Below, piece by piece: positions 55,181-62,816 of a DNA stretch of 64,000 nucleotides; positions within the stretch are counted from its first letter, which is position 1, and each line of letters opens with the position of its first letter. Position numbers and translations under genes: made by a program. The notes beneath the pieces are model-generated. The model worked only from the letters and a program-made list of their open reading frames with translations, made no database searches and was not told the origin of the DNA. This DNA is from Pseudomonas fluorescens (lineage in GTDB: Bacteria; Pseudomonadota; Gammaproteobacteria; Pseudomonadales; Pseudomonadaceae): assembly GCF_001902145.1 (NCBI RefSeq), contig NZ_MRST01000012.1:1-64000 (forward strand), written 5' to 3'.

Positions 55181-55353
55181 GCCGCGTGCCCCCCGCCGTT
55201 TGGATCGAACGGGCAGGGCGCGTTGCGTTCTTTCGGCTTAGGTTTGGACACGATGAATTTGCAGCCGAGGTCTTGTGCCAGGCGGCGGATTTCAAAGATG
55301 CGGGAGGGGTTAGCAGCGGCCGGGTGGACGTGCAGGGTAGCTGTGGTGTGCAT
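55177..55353 (-). CDS. Small phage protein, 58 residues
   Basis: The first gene of the leftward operon. It starts at 55353 (MHTTATLHVHPAAANPSR) and ends CPFDPNGGGHAA. Its stop codon overlaps the next start (ATGA). It lies 39 bp downstream of the -10 of the left promoter. The function is unknown. Confidence 0.65.
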   Translation of the reverse strand: MHTTATLHVHPAAANPSRIFEIRRLAQDLGCKFIVSKPKPKERNAPCPFDPNGGGHAA

Positions 55354-55390
55354 GGTGTTGCCTCGCTCTGTGGTGGAAGAGGGAGGTGAA

Positions 55391-55438
55391 TATCAACCAT
55401 TGGTTGCGCAAAAGTCAACAACCATAGGTTGATATTTT
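55391..55438 (-). promoter_or_regulatory. Left operator/promoter (OL/PL-like)
   Basis: Two operators, CAACC-ATT-GGTTG (55396-55408) and CAACC-ATA-GGTTG (55421-55433), are framed by an outer inverted pair AATATCAACC/GGTTGATATT. On the minus strand TTGACT (55415-55420) and TGATAT (55392-55397), 17 bp apart, form a good sigma-70 promoter overlapping both. The 16-base segment at 55404-55419 recurs with one change at 57789-57804 in the right control region. Confidence 0.8.
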
Positions 55439-55527
55439 CGCATTTGTTGATGTCTTCTTGACATTACAGGCGTAATGAATAGATTACCTCAATCTTAAAT
55501 ATTATTTACCGTTGGTAGGGAAAGGGA

Positions 55528-57030
55528 ATGTCTAAAACCTCGGAATTTTATCAAAAAGACTTTTGGTCTGGTCTTTTTCCTATGCAGACAAACCTTCTAA
55601 TGATTACAAGGAAGGAGAAAGATCTTTCTGATTATGTCTATCAAAAAGTGCTTTCGGAAGATGAAGGTCATAACTTTATTCCTCAGCAACGTGTTCATGC
55701 AGACAAACCTAATGGGCATCTTCGAAGAACATTAAAACTAGATCCCGTGGCCGAATACTTTCTATACGATTTAGTCTATAGAAATCGAACGATTTTTAGA
55801 AAACCATTCTCCGAAGATAGAAAGTCTTATGGCTATAGGTTTGAAGATGGTGGTGTTGTTCCTATCAGTCAAGCGTACAAAAGTTACAAGCATGATGTGA
55901 ATCAGAATCTTGCTAAGTTCAAGCATCATCTCAGCTTTGATGTGGCAGGTTTTTTTAACTCTGTGTACCACCATGACTTGGCGCACTGGTTTTCATCGTC
56001 CGACAGCGTAACTGAAAAGGACTACGAAGCGTTTGGCAAATTTTTTAGGGAGATTAACGCTGGGCGTAGTGTGGATTTCCTACCCCACGGTTTGTACCCA
56101 TCGAAAATGATTGGGAGTGATTTTCTGAAGTTCACTGAGCAGTCTGGTCAACTCAAAAGTTCAGTATTGCTCAGGTTTATGGACGATTATCATTTGTTTG
56201 ACGATAATGAAGATAATGTGAATAGAGATTTTATTAGAATACAGAAGATGTTAGGTGATAAAGGGTTAAATGTTAACCCTCAAAAAACAAGAAAAACTGT
56301 GCAAAATGTTCAGGAAAAAGTCTCTGAAATTAGGCAGGAACTTTCTGAAATAATTGAAGTAGAAGTTGGTGAGTCCGTCTTTGGGTCGGGGTTTGAAGGG
56401 CCGGAATTTGAGCAGGTAGAGGTCATTTCTGATCTTTCTACGGAGCAAATACAGCGGCTCCTAGACTTTCTTAGAGACGAGGCATTGGACGATAATGATG
56501 CAGATCTTATTCTTAATGTCTTAAGGTTTCACTCAACTGACATCAGCGACTACCTTCCATTGCTTTTGGATAGATTTCCAAGTTTGTCTAAAAGTATATT
56601 TACGAGCTTAAATAGCTCAAACCCTTTTGTTAGAAAAGTTTCTAATGACAAGATTTCAGTTGCTGTTTTGGATTTTTTGAAGACGGCTGAGTACGTGTCT
56701 GAATTTCAGTTGTTTTGGCTCGCGGTAATTACTGAGGTGAGATTGTCTGAAACAAAGCAATACGGGGATATACTGAATTCACTTTATGCTCATTCTTCAG
56801 GGAGTATTATAGCAAGAGCTAAAGTTCTCGAGATTCCTACCCAGAAATTTGGAATGAAAGAGCTTAGGGAGGAGCATCTTAAAAATGGAAGCTCAGACTG
56901 GTTGTCTTGGTCTTCAGCAATGGGGAGTCGAAGTCTCAAGAAGGCAGAGCGTAACTATGTATTGGCCTACTTTTCAAAAGGCTCTTCTTTGAATCATCTT
57001 ATATATTCTTGCGTCAAGGATATGGATTAG
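55528..57030 (+). CDS. Reverse transcriptase of the Abi/UG (DRT-like) antiviral kind
   Basis: A 500-residue protein. RT motifs: an FR...YGYRF segment at 90-105, motif A LSFDVAGFFNSVYHHDL with D138, a motif-B-like HGLYPSKMIGSDFLKF near 187-202, the catalytic box RFMDDYHLF with D219-D220, and a motif-D-like GLNVNPQKT at 246-254. The C-terminal half (about 260-500) is acidic and alpha-helical, as in AbiA, AbiK and Abi-P2 proteins; no HEPN R-x4-6-H motif was seen. It is not a group II intron RT (no maturase or endonuclease parts) and no retron msr/msd is evident. GGGAAAGGG precedes the start. It is far richer in A+T than all its neighbours and lies between OL and the repressor gene, convergent with the latter. 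Confidence 0.85.
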   Translation: MSKTSEFYQKDFWSGLFPMQTNLLMITRKEKDLSDYVYQKVLSEDEGHNFIPQQRVHADKPNGHLRRTLKLDPVAEYFLYDLVYRNRTIFRKPFSEDRKSYGYRFEDGGVVPISQAYKSYKHDVNQNLAKFKHHLSFDVAGFFNSVYHHDLAHWFSSSDSVTEKDYEAFGKFFREINAGRSVDFLPHGLYPSKMIGSDFLKFTEQSGQLKSSVLLRFMDDYHLFDDNEDNVNRDFIRIQKMLGDKGLNVNPQKTRKTVQNVQEKVSEIRQELSEIIEVEVGESVFGSGFEGPEFEQVEVISDLSTEQIQRLLDFLRDEALDDNDADLILNVLRFHSTDISDYLPLLLDRFPSLSKSIFTSLNSSNPFVRKVSNDKISVAVLDFLKTAEYVSEFQLFWLAVITEVRLSETKQYGDILNSLYAHSSGSIIARAKVLEIPTQKFGMKELREEHLKNGSSDWLSWSSAMGSRSLKKAERNYVLAYFSKGSSLNHLIYSCVKDMD

Positions 57031-57043
57031 ATTTGGATAACCA

Positions 57044-57769
57044 TCACTCTGGAAGAAAGGTGCCTACTACCTTTCCACAGATATGAGTTTCTTCTGTAAT
57101 ATCAATAATAGGGTATTGCGGGTTTATAGGTTTTAAAAACTGTCGGCCCGCATCCTCCACTAATACTTTAAAGGTGGCTTCATTTGTTCGAGGGACTCTT
57201 GCTATGACCCGATCTCCAGTTTTCGCCTCAGCCTCTGGATCAACAAAGATAATGCATCCTGTAGGATAACTTCGTCCTGGTCCCGGGTTCGTCATTGAAT
57301 CGCCAAGTACCCTTAATGCGTATCCGTTTTCGCTGATTGGCACAGGACAGGACAGCCAGACATTTCCGTCATCATACTCAACGTTTGATTCGCACCATGC
57401 GCCCGCTTGTACCCAAGAAATTAGAGGTACTTTTCCGAAACGTCGTGTGATATCACGCACGTTGCTATCGCTGCTGGCGCTTAACTGATGGACGTTTGTA
57501 TCTCTGGATTGCGATTTTGGTAGTACGCCATATTCAAGCCACTCCCGACGCACTTTCAACCATGAGCACAGCGCGACCATGCTATCTGCCTCGGCGATCG
57601 CATCACCATTCAGCCACTTGCTGACGGCCTGCGGGCTCTTATCTACGCCAACGCTCTTCAAATGCTTATGAATATCCACCCCACGCCCCCGGGTGCGTAC
57701 ACCGGCATCGTCGAGTGCTTCGTGAAGGCGCGCCGTGAAGGCTGCCCGTAGCTCGTTCTTATCAACCAT
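57044..57769 (-). CDS. CI-like phage repressor with LexA-type peptidase domain
   Basis: A 241-residue repressor. The N-terminal helix-turn-helix covers about 30-70 (SPQAVSKWLNGDAIAEADSMVALC), and the C-terminal S24 domain has the self-cleavage pair A122-G123, nucleophile S158 (LGDSMTNPG) and K201 (ATFKVLVED). RecA-stimulated cleavage would induce the prophage. An operator palindrome covers its start codon, so it should regulate itself. Confidence 0.95.
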   Translation of the reverse strand: MVDKNELRAAFTARLHEALDDAGVRTRGRGVDIHKHLKSVGVDKSPQAVSKWLNGDAIAEADSMVALCSWLKVRREWLEYGVLPKSQSRDTNVHQLSASSDSNVRDITRRFGKVPLISWVQAGAWCESNVEYDDGNVWLSCPVPISENGYALRVLGDSMTNPGPGRSYPTGCIIFVDPEAEAKTGDRVIARVPRTNEATFKVLVEDAGRQFLKPINPQYPIIDITEETHICGKVVGTFLPE

Positions 57770-57834
57770 GAGTTGATACTCTCACAGGGGTTGCGCAATA
57801 GTCAGTTGATGTTAATATCAACCGCGAGTTGATA
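57760..57834. promoter_or_regulatory. Right operator region (OR-like) between cI and cro
   Basis: Two 19-bp palindromes, TATCAAC-CATGA-GTTGATA (57760-57778, across the repressor start codon) and TATCAAC-CGCGA-GTTGATA (57816-57834), share the same arms. A third arrangement, GTTGAT-GTTAAT-ATCAAC, covers 57805-57822. A rightward promoter may use TTGCGC (57791-57796) and TAATAT (57813-57818), 16 bp apart. Confidence 0.85.
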
Positions 57835-57847
57835 AATGGAGGTTGCC

Positions 57848-58108
57848 ATGTTGGACCCCGCAGATTTTCCGAATGCCATCGCGTTCGCATTTGAAGCTGT
57901 AGGCGGCATAGGTGCCGCCGCCAAGGTGTGTGAAAGGAGTTATCAGGCGCTCAATAAATGGCGCTTGTCCGCCAGCCTTCCGCGCACCGATTACACCGGT
58001 GAAACGCATTATGCAAAACGCTTAGCAACCGCTGCAGAGCTGAAGGGCAACGCCTTTGACGCTACCTGGCTTCTCGATGCTTCGGCCCCGCAGAAAGCTG
58101 CTGCATAG
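57848..58108 (+). CDS. Cro-like protein (YdaS family)
   Basis: An 86-residue DNA-binding protein with a Cro/YdaS helix-turn-helix (AVGGIGAAAKVCERSYQALNKWRLSASLPRTD). It is divergent from the repressor and is the first gene of the rightward early operon. The start at 57848 follows TGGAGG; an ATG at 57836 overlaps that site and was set aside. Confidence 0.85.
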   Translation: MLDPADFPNAIAFAFEAVGGIGAAAKVCERSYQALNKWRLSASLPRTDYTGETHYAKRLATAAELKGNAFDATWLLDASAPQKAAA

Positions 58109-58202
58109 AAAGAAAAAAGGCGACCCAAGGGCCGCCCAGTTCCTCCCGGCACACACCACCACAGTGCTGTCGGGTCGCGACGAAGGTAGGAGGGCACACC
58201 AC

Positions 58203-58277
58203 ATGCAAACCACCTCCCTTTATCGCGCTGCCAAGACACGGATGTCTTGGGTTGCTGCCTTTTCCACCACAGATTAG
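58203..58277 (+). CDS. Possible 24-residue ORF
   Basis: The 328-bp gap between cro and the CII-like gene holds this short frame (MQTTSLYRAAKTRMSWVAAF plus four residues) behind a very good AGGAGG. It may be a leader peptide or a real micro-protein; nothing else gene-like was seen in the gap. Confidence 0.3.
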   Translation: MQTTSLYRAAKTRMSWVAAFSTTD

Positions 58278-58436
58278 GCAGCTGTTGCGCCAGAGGTGAG
58301 CAACGGATTGTTCGCCTCGGCACGGTGCCGGTTTCGATCCCTAGATCTAGCCGGCGTTTGGGCCCTTTCAAGCCACGCGGCAAATGTATCACCACTACAC
58401 GTCGCGGGGCACTGGCAACTTAGTAGGATTAATGCC

Positions 58437-58955
58437 ATGAGCCGAGTAGCTTTAAGCTGTGTTGATCGAGCGCAAAAGGAAGTACTGACGCTCGAATTAG
58501 CCCTGTACCACGCCGCACGGGACTATCCCGGCGGTGCCGCAGCAATCGCCGCCACCACCGGCCGCAATGCCACCACGCTGCAGCACAAGTTGTCTCCCAC
58601 ACATCCTTCGCACACCGTCAACATCCAGGAGTTCGGCGAGATCCTCGAACTGACCAAGGATCGCCGCATTCTCGATGCGGTGCACGCCCTTGTCGGCGAC
58701 ACGATCTGGCAGGAACTGGCTGAGGCGTACACCAACGACATGCCTGAGACCCTGACCAAGGGTATCGCCATGTTTTTCCGGCAGGTCGCCGATTTGTCCG
58801 AAACCTGGGCCAAGCACATTGGCGACGGCAAGGTCGATGACCGTGAGCTGGCTGAGATACGCCAGTTGGTGTTTCGTGGCATTCAGGGGTTGCTGGGCAT
58901 GTACAACCGCGCCCGCTACGTCAACCAGACGACTTGTGGGGTGGAACGTGGCTGA
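58437..58955 (+). CDS. Phage regulatory CII-family protein
   Basis: A 172-residue protein of the PF06892 type (ALYHAARDYPGGAAAIAATTGRNATTLQHKLSPTHPSHTVNIQEFGEILELT). Members are CII-like activators or regulators in prophages. The start at 58437 follows AGGA. It overlaps the next gene by 8 bp. Confidence 0.88.
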   Translation: MSRVALSCVDRAQKEVLTLELALYHAARDYPGGAAAIAATTGRNATTLQHKLSPTHPSHTVNIQEFGEILELTKDRRILDAVHALVGDTIWQELAEAYTNDMPETLTKGIAMFFRQVADLSETWAKHIGDGKVDDRELAEIRQLVFRGIQGLLGMYNRARYVNQTTCGVERG

Positions 58956-59175
58956 TATCGCTGACTTCGCAAATGACCTGGTGCAAGAGCGCATTGATCA
59001 GGCCGTCGCTGCACGCTTGGCACTGATTTCCAACACGGCTCAGCATTCGCTGATGTTCTGTGACGAATGCGATGGCCCCATCCCCGAGGCCCGTCGTTTG
59101 GCACAGCCCGGTTGCACGCTCTGTATAGAGTGCAAGACCGTCGATGATCAGAGGGCTTCCCGTTATGCTCGATGA
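58948..59175 (+). CDS. TraR/DksA-type zinc-finger phage protein
   Basis: A 75-residue protein, GTG start at 58948 (GGGG upstream). The four-cysteine finger CDEC...CTLCIEC with the usual spacing marks the TraR/DksA family, which act on RNA polymerase without binding DNA. Its end overlaps the primase-helicase start by 11 bp. Confidence 0.88.
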   Translation: MADIADFANDLVQERIDQAVAARLALISNTAQHSLMFCDECDGPIPEARRLAQPGCTLCIECKTVDDQRASRYAR

Positions 59176-61381
59176 TGTGATCAATCAGTTCGCTGACTAT
59201 GGTCTTGAGCCCGCTCAACCCTTGGTATTTGGCAAGCTCACCCGCTGCAAAACCACCCAGGACAAAGGCAAGGAAAAAAACGGCTGGTACGTCATCCATG
59301 AACACCGTACCGAAAAAAACGAGGCGCTGATCTTCGGCAGCTTCGGTGACTGGCGTTCTGGCGAGACGCAGAAGATCAAGGTCAAACCCGGACGTATGAG
59401 CCCCGAGGAGCGCGAAGTCATGCGCGCTCGCCAGGAAGATGCCAAGCGCAAGGCTGCTGAGATCGCTGCCAATGCATCACGCCGAGCGGCCAACCGTGCT
59501 GCCGGCCTGTTCAAGCGAATGCCCGAAAAGGGTAAGAGCGTCTATCTGGATCGAAAGCAGATCGTTGGCTTCAAGGTTCGCTATGCGCCACGTACTGGCG
59601 CATTTTTGGTGCCCATGTCCAACGTCCGCGACCAGATCGTCGGCCTGCAGGTGATCTTCCCCGCTAAGCAAGAAGACACTGGGCGGGATAAGCAGTACTG
59701 GCCGCCCGGTATGTCAAAAGAGGGCGCTTTTCACCTGATTGGCCCCCACCCAGAGCCTGGCGAACCGGTCCTGGTGTGTGAGGGCTACGCCACGGGCGCA
59801 AGCCTGCACATGGCGACTTCGCTCACTGTCGCCATCGCCTTCGATGCGGGCAACCTGCTGCCGGTCTCCAAGGCCATGCGCGAGCGTTTCCCCGGCTGTC
59901 CGCTGATCATCTGTCGCGATGACGACTGGAAAACCAAGCGCCCCAACGGTGACCCTTGGAACCCTGGCGAAGAGAAAGCCAACAACGCCGCGCTGGTCGT
60001 CGGTGGTCAGGTGGTTGCCCCGATGTTCTCCGGCGAGCGTGAGATCAAGTGGACCGACTTCAACGACCTGCACGTCGCCGAGGGGTTGGAGGCCGTCCGC
60101 CGCCAGGTGCTTGCGGTGGTCAAGCCTCCTGCAGCGGGTGGCTGGAAGGATCAACTGGCCCGCACCGAAAATGGCTCCCTGATCGCGCACATGCAAAACG
60201 TCGAGCTGATCCTGGGCAATGACGAACGCTGGGCCGGTGTCATCGGCTACAGCGTGTTCAGCTCCAAGATCGTCAAGCTGCGGTCTGCGCCCTTCGGCGG
60301 CGGTGCCGGCGACTGGGCCGACATTGACGACATGAGAGTAATGAAGTGGCTCGCGCAGCAGTACAACCTGCGGGTCAAAGCGTCCCATGTGATCGAGGCG
60401 GTCAGCGTGGTTGCCCACGACCATGCCTTCCACCCGGTGCGCGAGTACCTGGAGAAGCTGGAATGGGATCGCGTGCCACGCATTGAAACCTGGCTGACCG
60501 ACGTGCTGGGCGTCCAGGCCAGTGAGTACTCGGCCAAGGTCGGTAAGCGCTGGCTCATCTCAGCGGTTGCCCGTGTGATGCGCCCAGGCTGCAAGGCCGA
60601 CTCTGTGATGATCCTCGAAGGTGGGCAGGGCGCCGGTAAGTCCACGGCCATGGGCGTCCTCGGTGGCGAGTGGTTCATGGATACGCCTTTTGCCCTCGGT
60701 GACAAAGACAGCTTCCAGGCGATTCGCGGCAAGTGGATCGTCGAGCTGGGCGAACTGGACAGCTTCAACAAGGCGGAAAGCACCAAGGCCAAACAGTTCT
60801 TCTCCGCTTCCACCGACACCTACCGCGAGAGCTACGGCCGCAGAACGAATGACGTGCCACGCCAGTGTGTTTTTGTGGGCACCACCAACCAAGAGGAATA
60901 CCTCAAGGACGCCACGGGCAACCGTCGTTACTGGCCGGTGTTCTGCAACAAGGTCGATCTGGAGCAACTTCGCGAGATCCGCGATCAGCTGTGGGCTGAG
61001 GCGCTGTTCTGCTTTGAAGCGGGCGATATCTGGTGGGTGAATAAGGACGAATCCAAGATGTTCGCCGAGGCGCAAGACGAGCGCTTTGTGGTGGATGAAT
61101 GGGAGGGGCCAATCCTGGCCTGGATGGAAGAGTCGCAGATCGGGGAGACCGCTACCGGCAACGAGATCCTGACCCAGGCGCTGAAGCTGGACTTCGGACA
61201 TTGGGGCAAGCCCGAGCAGATGCGGGTCGGGGCGATCATGCATCGGTTGGGTTGGCGCAAGCGGCGTATGCCCGCGCTGCCAAAAAGCGGCGTGCGGCCT
61301 TGGGCCTATGAAAAGCCTGCGGGGTGGGGGCGTGCGTCTGCGTTGCAGCAGGCGGTGATCGAGGAGCCTTGCTTTGATTAA
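59165..61381 (+). CDS. Toprim/VirE-type primase-helicase
   Basis: A 738-residue replication protein. An N-terminal zinc/primase-like part is followed by a toprim-type segment near residue 200 (PVLVCEGYATGASLH, then IICRDDD) and a C-terminal VirE/VapE ATPase with Walker A GGQGAGKST at about 485 and VFVGTTNQEEYLKDATGNRRYWPV. It is the prophage's probable DNA replication initiator. The start at 59165 follows AGAGGG. It overlaps the next gene by 8 bp. Confidence 0.88.
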   Translation: MLDDVINQFADYGLEPAQPLVFGKLTRCKTTQDKGKEKNGWYVIHEHRTEKNEALIFGSFGDWRSGETQKIKVKPGRMSPEEREVMRARQEDAKRKAAEIAANASRRAANRAAGLFKRMPEKGKSVYLDRKQIVGFKVRYAPRTGAFLVPMSNVRDQIVGLQVIFPAKQEDTGRDKQYWPPGMSKEGAFHLIGPHPEPGEPVLVCEGYATGASLHMATSLTVAIAFDAGNLLPVSKAMRERFPGCPLIICRDDDWKTKRPNGDPWNPGEEKANNAALVVGGQVVAPMFSGEREIKWTDFNDLHVAEGLEAVRRQVLAVVKPPAAGGWKDQLARTENGSLIAHMQNVELILGNDERWAGVIGYSVFSSKIVKLRSAPFGGGAGDWADIDDMRVMKWLAQQYNLRVKASHVIEAVSVVAHDHAFHPVREYLEKLEWDRVPRIETWLTDVLGVQASEYSAKVGKRWLISAVARVMRPGCKADSVMILEGGQGAGKSTAMGVLGGEWFMDTPFALGDKDSFQAIRGKWIVELGELDSFNKAESTKAKQFFSASTDTYRESYGRRTNDVPRQCVFVGTTNQEEYLKDATGNRRYWPVFCNKVDLEQLREIRDQLWAEALFCFEAGDIWWVNKDESKMFAEAQDERFVVDEWEGPILAWMEESQIGETATGNEILTQALKLDFGHWGKPEQMRVGAIMHRLGWRKRRMPALPKSGVRPWAYEKPAGWGRASALQQAVIEEPCFD

Positions 61382-61739
61382 GCGAATCGATGAGATGCTC
61401 AAACTGTGGGCGCAGGATCTGCATTCGCCTGTGCCAGACGGTGCTGGCGGGCCGAGTGGCGGCAACATGATCGCCATGCTGATGGAGTGCAAAGGTGAGT
61501 TGATACGCGGCACGCGCGGAAGTCGGGTGCTGCTGGATGAATCGGCGGATATCGAGCTGATCGTCAACAAGCACTTGGCGCCCGAGCTGGCCCTAGTGGT
61601 GATGGAACACTACTGCAACCACGAAAGCTTCCTCTCACAGAAAATGCTTCATTGCGGTTGCAGCGCGCCGACCTATTACCGTCGGCTACACGATGCCCAT
61701 GTATCTATCGCCGGCATGCTGATGGGGAAGGCTGCATGA
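61374..61739 (+). CDS. Antitermination Q-like protein
   Basis: A 121-residue protein. Length, position after the replication gene and before holin, and the C-terminal helix-turn-helix (LHCGCSAPTYYRRLHDAHVSIAGMLMG) resemble the Phage_antitermQ family, where the last part reads ...KLQKAEGIVEGMLM. It probably switches on late transcription. The family call is from memory of the pattern. Confidence 0.6.
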   Translation: MIKRIDEMLKLWAQDLHSPVPDGAGGPSGGNMIAMLMECKGELIRGTRGSRVLLDESADIELIVNKHLAPELALVVMEHYCNHESFLSQKMLHCGCSAPTYYRRLHDAHVSIAGMLMGKAA

Positions 61740-62222
61740 TCCTCGGCGTCACTCCGCATACCTCTGTCCTACTGTCCCGCCTTGTCCGGCTGCCATTACG
61801 CGCAGTTGGACAGGCGCAGGCCGCGCCGTTGCTGGGCTGTCCTACTGTCCAACCTTTACCCGCCCCACGCACACATGAGCATAGTGGGCACGTAGTCGCG
61901 CCCATGGCGCGCACGCGTGCTTTTAAATTTCTCTCTATACACAAGAGAAAAGTAAAAACGGTAGGACAGTAGGGCAGAGCCCCGTATTTAGGCGCCTGTA
62001 GCTGTCCTACTTCAATCCAGAATAGTGGGACAAGTAAGACGGGGCACCAGAAGCGATAGCCGATTGAATGCGTTATCCCTCCGTTGCACCTGCGTCATAC
62101 CCGTATGGCACCCGTATTGCTCCATGGCATTAAAACCTGCTTGCTGCCATGATAATCCACCTGTAAAAAGTACCCATCTTCGATAGGTGCGACCGCAAGC
62201 AGCGGGACACACCACCACACTG
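61740..62222. other. Gene-free stretch with repeated CTGTCCTAC and an AT-rich block
   Basis: The 9-mer CTGTCCTAC occurs at 61764-61772, 61837-61845 and 62002-62010 and inverted at 61961-61969; the first two are followed by TGTCC. Between them, about 61920-61958, lies a purine/AT-rich block (TTTTAAATTTCTCTC, AGAGAAAAGTAAAAA). No convincing gene is present on either strand. Placement after the replication gene makes an origin or a late-promoter/Q-site region plausible. Confidence 0.5.
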
Positions 62223-62247
62223 AACCCGGCCATTGCGCCGGGTTTTT
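62223..62247 (+). terminator. Terminator before the holin gene
   Basis: The arms AACCCGGC (62223-62230) and GCCGGGTT (62237-62244) run into a T tract. It may be the site that Q-type antitermination overcomes. Confidence 0.8.
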
Positions 62248-62266
62248 GCGTTTATGGGGTAGGGCG

Positions 62267-62611
62267 ATGACGAACGAGCAGCAAGCGCTTATTGATATGC
62301 CGATCTGGATGGTGATCGTACTGTCCCTGGTCGGCGGCATATCCGGCGAGGCATGGCGCGCCGACAAAGCGGGGGTAAGCGGCTGGTCCTTGATACGCCG
62401 CTTGCTCCTTCGGTCCGGGGCCTGCGTGGTCTGCGGACTTTCCACCATGATGTTGCTGCACGCTTCGGGCATGTCGGTTCTGGCGGCAGGGAGCATCGGA
62501 TGTCTCACCGCGATGGCCGGCGCCGATGTCGCCATCGGGCTGTATGAACGCTGGGCCGCCAAGCGGTTGGGCGTGTGCGATCTGCCGCCCTCGGGCAACG
62601 GTCAGGCATGA
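62267..62611 (+). CDS. Phage holin-like protein
   Basis: A 114-residue protein with three hydrophobic segments (WMVIVLSLVGGISGEAW, ACVVCGLSTMMLLHASGM, LAAGSIGCLTAMAGADVAIGL), similar to holins found before terminase genes in Pseudomonas prophages (LydA-like). It would form the lysis pore. GGGGTAGGG precedes the start at 62267. Confidence 0.8.
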   Translation: MTNEQQALIDMPIWMVIVLSLVGGISGEAWRADKAGVSGWSLIRRLLLRSGACVVCGLSTMMLLHASGMSVLAAGSIGCLTAMAGADVAIGLYERWAAKRLGVCDLPPSGNGQA

Positions 62612-62754
62612 TGCGCTAGAGGCCACGGAGTACGTGGCTTGTAGCGGCACGCGTCAAAATGGCGCGCCGAAAGTCGCCGGGGACCCTGGCGGCATTCGAG
62701 GGACACGGGGCATGAAACCCGCGGGAAAGCGTTAGCGGCAGGGCTGCCAGCTTA

Positions 62755-62809
62755 CTGAAATTCAATCCATTGAAATTGAAAGGTTTCCATTGAAAAGCCG
62801 TTGAAAAGG
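62755..62809 (+). repeat. TTGAAA-rich short repeats before the small terminase gene
   Basis: A cluster of ATTGAAA/TTGAAA words (near 62769, 62775, 62789 and 62800) lies just upstream of the terminase start. Packaging sites of lambdoid phages lie beside the small-terminase gene, so this could be a recognition region; the evidence is position and repetition only. Confidence 0.35.
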
Positions 62810-62816
62810 AGGGCTT

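Noticed and set aside
55528..57030. Group II intron or retron as the explanation for the reverse transcriptase
   Set aside because: No maturase/endonuclease domain, no intron RNA domain V-like end, and no msr/msd inverted repeats next to the gene.
61652..61972. A 106-codon plus-strand frame after the Q-like gene
   Set aside because: It begins inside the Q-like gene, has no ribosome site, and its sequence is formed by the repeated 9-mers.
61764..62010. CRISPR array
   Set aside because: The repeated word is only 9 bases, spacing is irregular and one copy is inverted; no cas genes are present.
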